In this document: positions 43,595 to 50,807 of the stretch, in pieces | Layout: each line of letters opens with the position of its first letter | How positions within the stretch are numbered: position 1 is the stretch's first letter | Assembly (NCBI GenBank): GCA_030168575.1 | Contig: CP115555.1 | Location: 620,001 to 684,000 of the forward strand | Reading direction: 5' to 3' | Origin: Methanomassiliicoccales archaeon LGM-RCC1 | GTDB lineage: Archaea > Thermoplasmatota > Thermoplasmata > Methanomassiliicoccales > Methanomethylophilaceae | Length of the DNA stretch: 64,000 bases | The notes under the pieces: model-generated | Databases searched by the model: none | The model's input: only the letters and a program-made list of their open reading frames with translations | Told to the model about the DNA's origin: nothing | Program-made: the position numbers and the translations under genes

Positions 43595-44551
43595 ATGTTC
43601 GTCAAGGCAGTGAAGCTATATGAGAAGGGCTTCATGACACAGCCCTTCGCCATGGGCGGAGAGGACGGGATGGAGGCATTCGATGCCTCCGTCAGGTACA
43701 GGTCGTCACTTCAGAACTATCTGATCGATACGGGAGACGAGGTCATACTCGTCGATACCGGAATGCCCCTGGAGACACCGGACGCGGTCCCTGATGAGAA
43801 CACCATAATCTACATGGGTTCGCGCATCAAGGATTACGTATCCGCACTGAAGGATATCGGATATGAGCCGGAGCAGGTCACGCGCATACTTATCACACAC
43901 AAGCATGACGATCACTCCGGTGAGATCAGGAGCTTCCCCAACGCAAAGGTGTATATCGCCCCTGAGGACGCCGATGCGCTGGGCCTCCAGGGGGACAACA
44001 TCATCCGTGTGGACTACGATGACGGCCCGTACCATAACTTCCCCGCATGCAAGAAGATCACAGACGGGGTCTACTTCGTGGAGGCCAAGGGCCATACCAA
44101 AGGCAACAGCATCGTCATCGTCGAGGACGGTGACGAGTACTACATGATCCATGGCGACATAACTTACACCGACGAGGCCCTCTACGCCAACAAGCTGTCG
44201 GTGGTGTTCGAGGATCTGGAGGCCTCAAGGAGGACCTTGGACAACGTGGTGGAGTTCATTAGCAACAATAAGACCATCTACCTGTCCACCCACACCCCTC
44301 TCGGCCCTGAGAATCTGGAGAACCACTACGTGATCGATCTGGCCAACCCGCCCGAGACCATACCCGTTGGGGAAATCGTGATCAAGACGGCCACCGGGAA
44401 GTACATCTGCACCGTATGCGGTTATGTGTACGATCCCGCGGTCGGCGACCCCAGCAGGGACATCCCTCCCGGAACGCCGTTCGAGGATCTTCCAGATGAT
44501 TGGCGCTGTCCGAGATGCAAGGCCGTTAAAACGAAATTCAACAAAGCATGA
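43595..44551 (+). CDS. Metallo-beta-lactamase fold hydrolase fused to rubredoxin
   Basis: 318 aa. The N-terminal MBL domain has T-H102-K-H104-D-D106-H107 (THKHDDHSG), [12 protein letters not shown] and [12 protein letters not shown], giving a binuclear metal site. Residues 270-318 form a rubredoxin with C272-X2-C275 and C305-X2-C308 ([17 protein letters not shown]). The flavodoxin domain of true flavodiiron proteins is absent. The rubredoxin would feed electrons to the metal site or to a partner. Part of the ferritin operon. Confidence 0.85.
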   Translation: MFVKAVKLYEKGFMTQPFAMGGEDGMEAFDASVRYRSSLQNYLIDTGDEVILVDTGMPLETPDAVPDENTIIYMGSRIKDYVSALKDIGYEPEQVTRILITHKHDDHSGEIRSFPNAKVYIAPEDADALGLQGDNIIRVDYDDGPYHNFPACKKITDGVYFVEAKGHTKGNSIVIVEDGDEYYMIHGDITYTDEALYANKLSVVFEDLEASRRTLDNVVEFISNNKTIYLSTHTPLGPENLENHYVIDLANPPETIPVGEIVIKTATGKYICTVCGYVYDPAVGDPSRDIPPGTPFEDLPDDWRCPRCKAVKTKFNKA

Positions 44552-44654
44552 GGGGGACTCGGGCCGCTCGGGTGGCCTTTCCCCTTCGGATTTTTATCAG
44601 AAAAAGGTAAACTTCAACTTCATTTTCTTATCGAATGAGAGATTTCATCGATGT

Positions 44655-44706
44655 AATAGATTTTCTCGAGAAAATCTGGATGAAGAAGTGGCGGGCCTGA
44701 AGGGAT
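44655..44706. repeat. Left attachment-site copy (att) of the tRNA-Lys element
   Basis: 52 bases that align without gaps to 50615-50666 with 43 identities. The last 21 bases (44686-44706) are identical and correspond to the 3' end of tRNA-Lys (CCA, acceptor strand and start of the T stem). A perfect 18-base palindrome GATTTTCTCGAGAAAATC (44659-44676) lies next to the core and may be a recombinase site. The tRNA similarity stops at 44706, so this is a tRNA fragment, not a tRNA gene. Confidence 0.85.
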
Positions 44707-44801
44707 ATGAAACCTGCCCGTTCCAGATACCTTCTTGAAAAAGTCTATCAAGCCCGATTTTGGCTTGAATAGGACGTTTCGAGTCCCTGGCGAAAACTTA
44801 T

Positions 44802-45968
44802 TTGACATCGATTCCAAAATCACTCGAACCCTTAGAGGGACGTCCGAAGATCACCCTTTCTGATGTCCTCAGGAACATCCCTGTCATCAAGCGCCGTGCG
44901 AAGGAGTCCGGCTGTTGGCCCTTCGACACTGATGAATTTATAATCAAGCTGCTCAAAGGGGAAATGTCATTGGACGATCCTCTCCTTCAGGCGATACTTC
45001 TTGATTGGATTGAGAGTGAGGACTATAACAAATTTCTTAATCTCGAGACAGGCGAGTTCATATACGCCAAATCCGCCAAGAGGGGCAATGTGGTTTATGC
45101 GACGAGGAAGACCAAGAAGAGGGATGCCCTGAAGAATGCCATAGAGGGCAAGGTCTTCGATTACCCTGTCAAGGGATTCCGCAACAGGAGGATGACGAGG
45201 CTACTGCTATGTACGGTCAACTTCGATAGATCCCTGTTCACCTGCGAGGAGGCCTGGGCGGCTCTACGTTCCACCCCCATCGAAGGCCTCGACTACACAT
45301 ACAACGTCATAAACAAATTGAACGCCAACATCAGCAAGATTTTCGGCAAGCATGGTACGCTGACCTCGAAAGAGGCGCAGTCATCAGGCTATCCGGCACC
45401 GCATCTGATCTTCATCCTCGATGAACCCGTCATGGTGCAGCGTCATGTGGGGAGGGACGGGAAGGTCTCCTGGAGGATCTGCGACCAGAGGATACTGGAC
45501 AGGATCGGCAAAGGGCCCCTTATGAGGAAGCTCAGCAAGACGGATTATCGCAAGGCCATCCAGATGAACCCTGTGTGGAAGCACGGTTTCATCGATTTCG
45601 AGGGAATAGCCTCCGAGGAAGGGTCCAGATCAGGAAGGGATGCGATAACGTATCCGTTCAAGTATCTGGTCAAGTGCCTCACGCAGGACGGTTCCCATTC
45701 TATCAGGGATATACCGGACATCAATTCCGTGAAGGACAAGGACATGCGCACCATACTCTTCACGCATCTCGGTAACAAATGCTTCAGGACCAGGGATGTG
45801 TCGTTCGGCAAGGGTTTCAAGGACCGTATCGGCATGCTCCCGGAGGAGAAGCCCGACGAACCCAGCCAATGGAAGCGCATCAGGACCCTGACGGGCTACG
45901 AATACGATTTCATCAAGGCCGTCGAAGAACAGAGGGCGATCATCAAGCTTAGGTGCACCATCAGGTAG
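44802..45968 (+). CDS. Element-encoded protein, possible replication initiator
   Basis: 388 aa if started at TTG 44802; no ATG fits and the start is uncertain. Not clearly recognised. The middle part (about 130-235) has RRMTRLLLCTVNFDRSLF, a stretch NANISKIFGKHGTL and SSGYPAPHLIFILD, a pattern reminiscent of Rep/relaxase-like proteins (strand, helix, GYPH-H-like strand). The usual HUH pair is not complete, so this is only a suggestion. An inverted repeat TCAAGCC/GGCTTGA (44748-44754, 44762-44768) lies just upstream. It ends in TAG, one of only two stops of that kind among intact genes in the window. Confidence 0.5.
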   Translation: MTSIPKSLEPLEGRPKITLSDVLRNIPVIKRRAKESGCWPFDTDEFIIKLLKGEMSLDDPLLQAILLDWIESEDYNKFLNLETGEFIYAKSAKRGNVVYATRKTKKRDALKNAIEGKVFDYPVKGFRNRRMTRLLLCTVNFDRSLFTCEEAWAALRSTPIEGLDYTYNVINKLNANISKIFGKHGTLTSKEAQSSGYPAPHLIFILDEPVMVQRHVGRDGKVSWRICDQRILDRIGKGPLMRKLSKTDYRKAIQMNPVWKHGFIDFEGIASEEGSRSGRDAITYPFKYLVKCLTQDGSHSIRDIPDINSVKDKDMRTILFTHLGNKCFRTRDVSFGKGFKDRIGMLPEEKPDEPSQWKRIRTLTGYEYDFIKAVEEQRAIIKLRCTIR

Positions 45969-46000
45969 CAGAACGGTGCCCCCGCACGACAGGAGGTCGC

Positions 46001-46879
46001 ATGAGCGGGTATCCGTTCTCGGACGGCATCGACGATTACGTCGGATCATTGAATGCGACGGAAGCATCCAAGGATTCCGCCAGACGTCGCCTCGGCAATA
46101 TCGGGAGGGTGTTCCATCAGCTGAAGACGGAGCACAAGATCCCCTCGGACAACCCTTCCAGGATATCCGTGGACGGTGTCAGGGCATTCATCGAAAGACG
46201 CAGATCCGATGGAGTGTCGGCCAGCACTGTCAGGAGGGACCTCCAGTATCTCGACGGTTATCTAGCCTTCCACGACAACGATGCAGCGGAGATAATCCTC
46301 ACGGAGGAGTCGGATCGTTCCAAGGATTCATCGAAAGCGGCATTGGACAGGATCCTCAGGATCATCTCTGGACCCGACAAGCTTCCCAACGACCTGCTCA
46401 GAGCCTTCTCTTTCGTGATACTAGTCATAGTCCTCGGTACGACCCCCGACCGTATCCGCAGATCTGTTCTGGTCCATGGTCTGGCCAGCCAGAGCATCAT
46501 GGATTACAATCTGGAATTCATAGGCGCTGACAACATATTGCATAACATCAAGCTGGATTTCAGGAGATTGCCTATAATCGAGAGATACCTCAAGGATCTG
46601 GTCTACAGGAATCAGCTGACAACAAGAACACCTATGTTCCCTTCCAAGGATCCTCTTTTCAGATTCATAGGTCCAGATGATATGCACAGGCTCAAACAGA
46701 TAGTCCAGAAACATATCGGTATAGAATTCGATTATCGCATCTGTCAGCGTCTGTTCAGGGAGAGGGAGTCATCCGACGATCCGGAGTACCATGAACAATC
46801 TCTGGGGAACCATGTGCCCGACATCCACTACTCCTATCCTAAGAAAGGGGTACTCGGAAGGATCAGGGGCATCTTTTGA
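46001..46879 (+). CDS. Divergent tyrosine recombinase (integrase-like)
   Basis: 292 aa from ATG 46001 behind a perfect AGGAGGT. Residues 1-90 match the SAM-like core-binding domain of phage integrases (DYVGSLNATEASKDSARRRL, VRAFIERRRSDGVSASTVRR). The catalytic half has a box-I-like arginine (LGTTPDRIRRS), an RLFRE segment where HxxR is expected, LGNH in place of LGHS, and a terminal HYSYPK that could supply the tyrosine. The first histidine is missing, so activity is uncertain. The position beside the att site supports an integrase role. Confidence 0.6.
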   Translation: MSGYPFSDGIDDYVGSLNATEASKDSARRRLGNIGRVFHQLKTEHKIPSDNPSRISVDGVRAFIERRRSDGVSASTVRRDLQYLDGYLAFHDNDAAEIILTEESDRSKDSSKAALDRILRIISGPDKLPNDLLRAFSFVILVIVLGTTPDRIRRSVLVHGLASQSIMDYNLEFIGADNILHNIKLDFRRLPIIERYLKDLVYRNQLTTRTPMFPSKDPLFRFIGPDDMHRLKQIVQKHIGIEFDYRICQRLFRERESSDDPEYHEQSLGNHVPDIHYSYPKKGVLGRIRGIF

Positions 46880-46920
46880 TTCCCGTTCGCACACGGTTAG
46901 TATCATCTTAATCGGTAGCC

Positions 46921-47089
46921 GCGCCCAGCGCACCCTGCTCGACGGCCCTCGGGCCGTGAGCGGGGGCGCGGGCCAGCCGTAAGGGTGGTTCTGATGAATA
47001 TGTAAAATGGAGGGTCGGGCGCCGTAGGCCCTGCCGAGGCGCCGGCCCGACCCGGGACGAATCACGCGAGCGAAGCGAAGCGGGATTCG
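46921..47089. other. GC-rich triple-hairpin region (candidate replication/transfer origin or ncRNA)
   Basis: About 340 bases (46880-47221) hold no gene. Within them three stable stems follow each other. First, GCGCCC (46921-46926) with GGGCGC (46964-46969) encloses GCTC-G-ACGGCCC-TC-GGGCCGT-GAGC (46937-46961). Second, GGGTCGGGC (47012-47020) pairs with GCCCGACCC (47045-47053). Third, CGAATCACGC (47058-47067) pairs with GCGGGATTCG (47080-47089) with one mismatch. The base composition is much more GC-rich than its surroundings. It sits between the recombinase and the cargo. Confidence 0.6.
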
Positions 47090-47221
47090 GACCACGACTT
47101 GATAGAGATAACCTGAGTTAAAACCTGACTATGGCCTCTGACAACGAAATGAAAGATAAAATGAAAAGAAAGTCGTCTATCTCTGATCCCAATTATCACC
47201 AATCAGTTGCGAGAGAATTGT

Positions 47222-47824
47222 TCAATTCGCCATCCTTTTGAATCCGATATCCACACCATATTTTTCTTTCAATACCCATCTGAGGCCTGTGTTTATCATG
47301 CCGTTAGACATATTGTTTGCATCCTCCAGAGTTATGATGTTGCTGGCTAGACAGTTCAAGAACATATGTACAAGGCCTGATATAATAACGGACAGGGTCT
47401 CTGTGGTCTGCGTACTGGGCTCATCCATATCTATCTGAAGGTCATTGAACAGCATATTCTCGATATAGGAACGATATCTCAAAGAGAACTCTGGATCCTT
47501 ATATTCCATGACCAATGGAATCAGATATCTTTCATTCTCAATGAACAGCTCCTGGAAGCGCGGTATGAACGATTGGAAATCACGATTCTCATTGTTACTG
47601 GTCTCGAATAGGTCGCGGATTAGATCCATCTGTTTTTGTTTTATGGAGTCCAGAACCTCATCGATGTAATTGTAGTAATAGTAGAATGTGGAGCGTGTGA
47701 TGCCTGCATTTCTGCAGACGTCTTCTACGGTCACTCTCTTTTTCTCCTCCGAGGTGTAGAGCTCCCAGAACGATTCCTGAATGCTCACCATTGTTCTGTT
47801 CCTTGCCGCTTCGTAGATTCCCAT
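47222..47824 (-). CDS. TetR-family regulator of the peptide cassette
   Basis: 200 aa. The N-terminal helix-turn-helix at about 30-57 is TVEDVCRNAGITRSTFYYYY; the rest is an all-helical ligand-binding domain of TetR length. Divergent from the precursor peptide gene, with about 110 AT-rich bases between them, so it most likely controls the peptide operon and itself. Ligand unknown. Confidence 0.85.
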   Translation of the reverse strand: MGIYEAARNRTMVSIQESFWELYTSEEKKRVTVEDVCRNAGITRSTFYYYYNYIDEVLDSIKQKQMDLIRDLFETSNNENRDFQSFIPRFQELFIENERYLIPLVMEYKDPEFSLRYRSYIENMLFNDLQIDMDEPSTQTTETLSVIISGLVHMFLNCLASNIITLEDANNMSNGMINTGLRWVLKEKYGVDIGFKRMAN

Positions 47825-47888
47825 TTGTTATTCTCCAATTTCTTACATAATGATTGATTTCGTAGTATTTTATTTAAACTGAATGATA

Positions 47889-47897
47889 TTATATTAA
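47889..47897 (+). promoter_or_regulatory. TATA box of the peptide operon
   Basis: TTATATTAA in a very AT-rich intergenic stretch shared with the divergent TetR gene; about 40 bases before ATG 47934, which is preceded by CGAGGT. Confidence 0.5.
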
Positions 47898-47933
47898 ATA
47901 TTAAACAAAAAATTGAATTCCGAGGTCATAAAA

Positions 47934-48104
47934 ATGGCACTTAAGAATCTATTTGGAACGGATTCCCCTTCATCGGCTTGCGGCAGTGCATGCGGTTCAG
48001 GGGACAAGAAGAGATCCTCTGCGTGCGGAAGTGCTTGTGGCTCGGGCGACAAGAAGAGATCTTCCGCCTGTGGCAGCGCATGCGGTTCAGGGGACAAGAA
48101 ATGA
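47934..48104 (+). CDS. Cys-repeat RiPP precursor peptide (ACGX-repeat type)
   Basis: 56 aa. A 12-residue leader (MALKNLFGTDSP) precedes three nearly perfect 15-residue repeats SSACGSACGSGDKKR, the last ending at KK. Six cysteines sit at 16, 20, 31, 35, 46 and 50, always in ACG, spaced 4 then 11. The lysine/arginine clusters between units could be protease sites releasing three equal peptides. Followed directly by a radical SAM/SPASM gene, so the cysteines or neighbouring carbons are probably crosslinked (thioether formation is typical of SPASM enzymes; inference here). The pattern fits what I recall as the ACGX-repeat peptide family, defined computationally. Confidence 0.85.
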   Translation: MALKNLFGTDSPSSACGSACGSGDKKRSSACGSACGSGDKKRSSACGSACGSGDKK

Positions 48105-48111
48105 ATTAAAC

Positions 48112-48132
48112 GGCCCTCTGAATATGGGGGCC
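48112..48132 (+). terminator. Hairpin between precursor and maturase genes
   Basis: GGCCCTC/GGGGGCC seven-pair stem (one G.U) with a TGAATAT loop, in the 41 bases between the two genes. Probably a partial terminator that gives more precursor than enzyme, as is usual for RiPP operons. Confidence 0.55.
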
Positions 48133-48145
48133 ACTTTCCGATATC

Positions 48146-49186
48146 ATGGATTATTTCGCTTTCCAATTGCACATCACCGAAGCCTGTGATCAGCGTTGCA
48201 AACATTGCTATATCTACGCTCTAGGCAGCCATGCTGAATTCAGGGAGATGTCTCTGAAGGATATGAGGACGGTGCTGGATAATATCAAAGAGTTCTGCAG
48301 GAAGGCCAACCGCCTTCCCTACCTGTATATAACCGGCGGAGATCCGATACTCCACCCCGATTTCTGGTCATTGGCGGAAATTCTGAGGTCCGAAGAGATT
48401 CGCTTTGCGATATTGGGCAACCCGTTCCATCTGACCGAGGATGTATGCAGGAGACTGAAAGATTGCGGTTGTTGCAAGTATCAGCTCTCCCTCGATGGTT
48501 TGAAAGAGACACATGATGAAATCAGACAGCCCGGCTCATATGATTCCACGATGGATGCAATACCGCTTCTGAAGAGAGCGGGGATAGATGTCGCCATCAT
48601 GACCACGGTCTCCAAATGGAATGTGAAAGAGATCCCTGAACTCATCGATGAGGTTGTAAAGAACAAGGCCGACATCTTTGCCTTTGCCCGCTACTGTCCT
48701 TCGTTGATGGATAGGGATACAACTTGCGATCCCTTGGAATACCGGGATATGATGGATAAGTGCTGGAAGAAGTTCGAGCAGTACAAGGATTCGGATACAT
48801 ATTTCAATCTGAAGGATCACCTCTGGACCTTGTACAGGTATGAAATCGGGGATTTCGATCCCAAAGAGTTCCCTGATGACGAATATGTCTATGACGGATG
48901 CAACTGCGGCAATTCCCACCTCACCATCCTGTCCGATGGTGCCGTATATGCATGCAGGAGGATGGAGAGCAAGGTTGGTAACGCATTGACAGATGACCTA
49001 TATGATCTGTTCACTGGACCCAAAATGGATGTATACAGAGTGTATGAGAATTTTGAGAAATGCTCCAAGTGCGAGTTACTCCGTTTCTGCAGAGGCTGTC
49101 CGGCCGTTGCCAAGGGATATCATGGGAACATGTATGCGGCCGATCCCCAATGCTGGAAGGTGATTCGGATCGATGAGGGCAGTTAA
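48146..49186 (+). CDS. Radical SAM/SPASM peptide maturase
   Basis: 346 aa. The radical SAM cluster motif C14-X3-C18-X2-C21 (ACDQRCKHCY) is at the very N-terminus, and the GGEP-like motif is TGGDPILHPDF. The C-terminal SPASM region is Cys-rich: DGCNCGNSH, YACRR, KCSKCELLRFCRGCP and DPQCW, enough for auxiliary [4Fe-4S] clusters. SPASM enzymes modify peptides encoded next to them. The immediate upstream Cys-repeat peptide is the evident substrate. Start ATG 48146 lacks a strong ribosome site. Confidence 0.9.
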   Translation: MDYFAFQLHITEACDQRCKHCYIYALGSHAEFREMSLKDMRTVLDNIKEFCRKANRLPYLYITGGDPILHPDFWSLAEILRSEEIRFAILGNPFHLTEDVCRRLKDCGCCKYQLSLDGLKETHDEIRQPGSYDSTMDAIPLLKRAGIDVAIMTTVSKWNVKEIPELIDEVVKNKADIFAFARYCPSLMDRDTTCDPLEYRDMMDKCWKKFEQYKDSDTYFNLKDHLWTLYRYEIGDFDPKEFPDDEYVYDGCNCGNSHLTILSDGAVYACRRMESKVGNALTDDLYDLFTGPKMDVYRVYENFEKCSKCELLRFCRGCPAVAKGYHGNMYAADPQCWKVIRIDEGS

Positions 49187-50123
49187 GATAGACAGGATAA
49201 CCCCGGCTGACGATGTGTCGCTGACGGAAGTTCCGATACCTTCTGTACGTTCGGGATGGGTTCTGGTCAAGGTCAAGGCTTTCGGGATGAACCATTCCGA
49301 GAAGATCCTGAGATTGGGGGAGATCGAAGCCGATTACATTTCCAGACCTGTGATCCCTGGTATCGAGTGCGTAGGCGAGGTAGAGGATCCTTCTGATACC
49401 GCTCTGAAGAAAGGGGACAAGGTCATCGCGATGATGGGCGGAATGGGACGCAACTTCGATGGCAGCTATGCAGAGTATGCATTGCTCCCGATACACCACA
49501 TCTTCAAAGTGGAGACGGACCTTCCGTGGGACGAATTAGCTTCTATCCCCGAAACATATCTTACCGCATGGGGATCTTTGTTCGATTGTCTGCAGCTGAA
49601 GAAAGGAGAGACCTTACTGATCCGCGGAGCGACCTGCGCTTTAGGATACGCAGCAATCGATATTGCGAAAGCATTGGGGTGCAAGATCATAGGGACGACC
49701 CATCGTGAAAGCAAACTCGGGCTTCTGAAAGGAATCGACGAAGCGGTCCTAGATGACGGAGATCTGTCTGGTAAAGGCCTGATGGTTGACAAGGTCTTGG
49801 ACCTTGTGGGCCCCAAGAGTATTCTGGACTCATTACGTACGGTGAAGAAGGGGGGCATTGTCTGCGATACGGGAATTCTCGGTGGTGTTTTCGAAATGAA
49901 CGGTTTTGATCCCATCAAAGATATCCCCAACGGGGTTTATCTCACCGGGTATTTCAGCAACTATCCCGCCCAGGATATGGTGGATAGTATCTTCCGGTTC
50001 ATTCGTGATTACGATCTTCACCCGACATACGCGGCGCGTTTTGATTTTGAGGATATCCGTGATGCCTGCAAAACATTGGACGAGGGCAGAACGAACGGAA
50101 AGATCGTCGTCGTCGTGAAATGA
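49173..50123 (+). CDS. MDR-family oxidoreductase (quinone reductase-like) of the peptide cassette
   Basis: 316 aa starting inside the end of the maturase gene (14-base overlap), so translationally coupled. GroES-like N-terminus (SGWVLVKVKAFGMNHSEKIL, PVIPGIECVGEV) and a Rossmann domain with GATCALGYAAIDIAKALG for NAD(P)H. The structural and catalytic zinc residues of alcohol dehydrogenases are absent, as in quinone reductases. It may reduce or release the modified peptide, or supply electrons. Its conserved place in the cassette is inferred from overlap only. Confidence 0.85.
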   Translation: MRAVKIDRITPADDVSLTEVPIPSVRSGWVLVKVKAFGMNHSEKILRLGEIEADYISRPVIPGIECVGEVEDPSDTALKKGDKVIAMMGGMGRNFDGSYAEYALLPIHHIFKVETDLPWDELASIPETYLTAWGSLFDCLQLKKGETLLIRGATCALGYAAIDIAKALGCKIIGTTHRESKLGLLKGIDEAVLDDGDLSGKGLMVDKVLDLVGPKSILDSLRTVKKGGIVCDTGILGGVFEMNGFDPIKDIPNGVYLTGYFSNYPAQDMVDSIFRFIRDYDLHPTYAARFDFEDIRDACKTLDEGRTNGKIVVVVK

Positions 50124-50181
50124 TCGAAGCTTGTCGTATAGCTGATGTCGGATAATCATCTTCCAGTGCTTTCTGAAGTCA

Positions 50182-50430
50182 TTATCGGAGGCCGTTAATG
50201 AGGGTCAGAGTATGCACCTTTCTACCGCGATTCGACCATACGATGTCAAGAAAAACTTTCGACCCGTTGTTCAGCCGTTGATATGACAGTATGCATCGTT
50301 CTGAATCGGCGGAATGAGGTTTCTTGTATGCGTTCAGGTGCGCCTGAGTTTCTGGACTTATCGGATTCTCCTCCATATACCTGTCAGCGCTGTCGAAGAC
50401 CTCGTCCAAGGTCATGTCGTCATGGGGCAT
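50182..50430 (-). CDS. Possible small hypothetical protein at the right end of the element
   Basis: 82 aa from ATG 50430, acidic N-terminal half (MTLDEVFDSADRYMEENPISP) and a strand-rich end (KVFLDIVWSNRGRKVHTLTLI). The composition looks protein-like, but an open frame on the other strand (50314-50532) competes, and neither has a clear ribosome site. Uncertain. Confidence 0.3.
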   Translation of the reverse strand: MPHDDMTLDEVFDSADRYMEENPISPETQAHLNAYKKPHSADSERCILSYQRLNNGSKVFLDIVWSNRGRKVHTLTLINGLR

Positions 50431-50614
50431 GCTTTCGTCGCGACCACTCAGGGCGAGTACGAGGACAAGGATCTGCATGTGGCGTCCCGTGATATGCAGA
50501 AGTATTGGGATGAGAAGGAGGCTGCAGAGTGAGCCTTTTGCACTCGAACCTTACCATAGGTTCGGGTGCGATATCACTCGACATAGAGCGCGAGGGTATA
50601 GAAATCTCTGAATC

Positions 50615-50666
50615 AATAGAATTTTCCGAGTAGATCTGGGTAGACAAGTGGCGGGCCTGAAGGGAT
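50615..50666. repeat. Right attachment-site copy (att) at tRNA-Lys
   Basis: Direct-repeat partner of 44655-44706 (43 of 52 identical; 21-base identical core at 50646-50666). The core runs from just past the CCA end into the T stem of tRNA-Lys, so integration restores the tRNA. Confidence 0.85.
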
Positions 50667-50725
50667 TCGAACCCTTGGCACCTCGATTAAGAGTCGAGTG
50701 CTCCACCTAGCTGAGCTACAGGCCC
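50649..50725 (-). tRNA. tRNA-Lys (anticodon CTT)
   Basis: Minus-strand cloverleaf: acceptor GGGCCTG/CAGGCCC, D stem GCTC/GAGC, anticodon stem CTCGA/TCGAG with loop CTCTTAA (anticodon CTT, codon AAG), variable GTGCC, T stem AAGGG/CCCTT with loop TTCGAAT, discriminator G and encoded CCA. No intron. Its 3' end is the target of the integrated element to the left. Confidence 0.95.
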
Positions 50726-50754
50726 ACTGAGTGAATCCACGTTAGAGACTTCTC

Positions 50755-50763
50755 ATAAATAAA
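50755..50763 (-). promoter_or_regulatory. TATA box of tRNA-Lys
   Basis: TTTATTTAT on the minus strand, about 30 bases upstream of the tRNA 5' end. Confidence 0.55.
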
Positions 50764-50807
50764 GGTGTCTGTCTGCCGGCACGCATTCTGTCGATGATGA
50801 ATCGGGT

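Larger units (their letters stand above)
44686..50666. mobile_element. Integrated element at tRNA-Lys carrying a RiPP cassette
   Basis: About 5.96 kb between direct-repeat cores (44686-44706 and 50646-50666). One core is the 3' end of an intact tRNA-Lys gene. It encodes, left to right: an unrecognised protein that may be a replication initiator, a tyrosine-recombinase-like protein, a GC-rich structured region, a divergent TetR gene, a Cys-repeat peptide, a radical SAM/SPASM enzyme, an MDR oxidoreductase and perhaps one small ORF. Recombinase next to the att site, tRNA target and accessory cargo are typical of archaeal integrative elements. Confidence 0.8.

Noticed and set aside
44686-44780. 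Possible second tRNA gene next to the MBL-rubredoxin gene
   Set aside because: Only the last 18 or so bases of tRNA-Lys are present; the T loop and everything beyond do not fold.
47970-48104. Three regular 45-bp DNA repeats that look like a tiny CRISPR or satellite
   Set aside because: The repeats are in frame, vary at third codon positions and encode the SSACGSACGSGDKKR units, so the selection is on the peptide.
50314-50532. Plus-strand ORF with a protein-like end (QKYWDEKEAAE)
   Set aside because: No ribosome site and an Arg/Leu-rich start; it may be the remnant of a gene cut by the element end, but there is not enough to call it.
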